Positions 4,965-5,239 of a stretch of DNA of 5,239 bases are shown piece by piece. The notes beneath the pieces are model-generated. The model worked only from the letters and a program-made list of their open reading frames with translations. It searched no databases and was not told the DNA's origin. How positions within the stretch are numbered: position 1 is the first letter of the stretch; the number at the start of each line of letters is the position of its first letter. The stretch is from a bacterium (GTDB taxonomy: Bacteria > Cyanobacteriota > Sericytochromatia > S15B-MN24 > VGJW01), in contig JAJYIO010000232.1 in NCBI GenBank assembly GCA_021790035.1, positions 1 through 5,239 of the forward strand, written 5' to 3'. The translations under genes and the position numbers were made by a program.

Positions 4965-5239
4965 TGCGGGTGCGCTTCGGCTCGGGCGTGCTGGCAGCCG
5001 TCATGCTGCTTGGCTTTCCGCTTGCCGCGGATGCCCTGGCGATCGGACAGGCGAAAGGGACCGCGTTAGCGCGGCCTGAGCCGCTCGATGAGCTGATCGC
5101 GGACGCCCTCGCACACAACCCCGATCTGACGGCCGCCAGGCTCGAGGCCGCGTCCATGCGCGCCAGGGTCGGCCACGTGCGCACCTGGCCGGAACCCGAG
5201 CTCGGCGGCGGGTTCGCGCTCATGGAGATGGGCGGGGGC
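4964..5239 (+). CDS. TolC/CusC-like outer membrane efflux protein, N-terminal fragment (cut by window edge)
   Basis: Ninety-two codons are visible and the frame is open at the edge. A Sec signal peptide covers about residues 1-26 (MRVRFGSGVLAAVMLLGFPL, cut near ADALA). It is followed by the OMF N-terminal helix LDELIADALAHNPDLTAARLEA (41-62) and TWPEPELGGGF (74-84), the same arrangement as in the left OMF though clearly a different protein. The first helices of an OMF are recognisable, but too little is present for subfamily assignment. The start codon shares its A with the lipoprotein stop, so the two are translationally coupled. OMFs in this position are usually followed by the membrane-fusion and RND pump genes of a CusCBA/CzcCBA system, which would lie outside the window. 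Confidence 0.85.
   Translation, partial: MRVRFGSGVLAAVMLLGFPLAADALAIGQAKGTALARPEPLDELIADALAHNPDLTAARLEAASMRARVGHVRTWPEPELGGGFALMEMGGG

Overview
The window is a copper/silver-type heavy-metal efflux locus from a GC-rich Gram-negative bacterium. Two outer-membrane factors (OMFs) of the TolC class and a lipoprotein with a clear lipobox imply an outer membrane. High GC, GC-rich third codon positions and CueR-type regulation fit a proteobacterium, but class and genus cannot be settled from this sequence. There is no mobile element, RNA gene or CRISPR array in view.

Layout. The control point is an 84-bp divergent region (1794-1877) between a MerR-family metal-sensing regulator (minus strand, 1365-1793) and an 838-residue Cu(I)/Ag(I) P1B-type ATPase (plus strand, 1878-4394). 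That region carries a CueR-like operator placed in an over-long promoter spacer. Leftward from the regulator run a stand-alone YHS-domain protein (1022-1273), a 65-residue unknown protein (828-1025) and a 57-residue single-span membrane protein (658-831). The last three are joined by consecutive ATGA stop/start overlaps. Further left is a TolC/CzcC-like OMF (1-574, cut by the window edge) with its own promoter, whose core holds a 23-bp inverted repeat. Rightward from the ATPase, a 144-bp gap contains a perfect 22-bp inverted repeat built from two 17-bp palindromes overlying a candidate promoter. Then come a methionine-rich YtkA/FixH-like lipoprotein (4539-4964) and a second OMF (from 4964, cut by the right edge), overlapping by one base.

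How the parts fit. By family knowledge, the MerR protein would sense cytoplasmic metal and switch on the ATPase, which moves Cu(I)/Ag(I) to the periplasm. The YHS protein resembles the ATPase's own N-terminal YHS domain and could buffer or deliver metal. The lipoprotein and OMF would begin a periplasm-to-outside RND (CusCBA/CzcCBA-type) operon whose pump and adaptor genes would lie beyond the window; this is inference. Three promoters are seen, each with a different dyad, so three regulatory inputs are likely. Two of them place the predicted transcription start at the ATG, suggesting leaderless mRNAs.

The most noteworthy points are the double-palindrome promoter at 4460-4510, the predicted leaderless starts of the ATPase and left OMF, the tightly coupled small-protein chain with an unrecognised 65-residue member, and the Cys/His pattern of the regulator. 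No wholly new system is demonstrated: the core is a recognisable copper-resistance module with unusual control elements and small accessory proteins.
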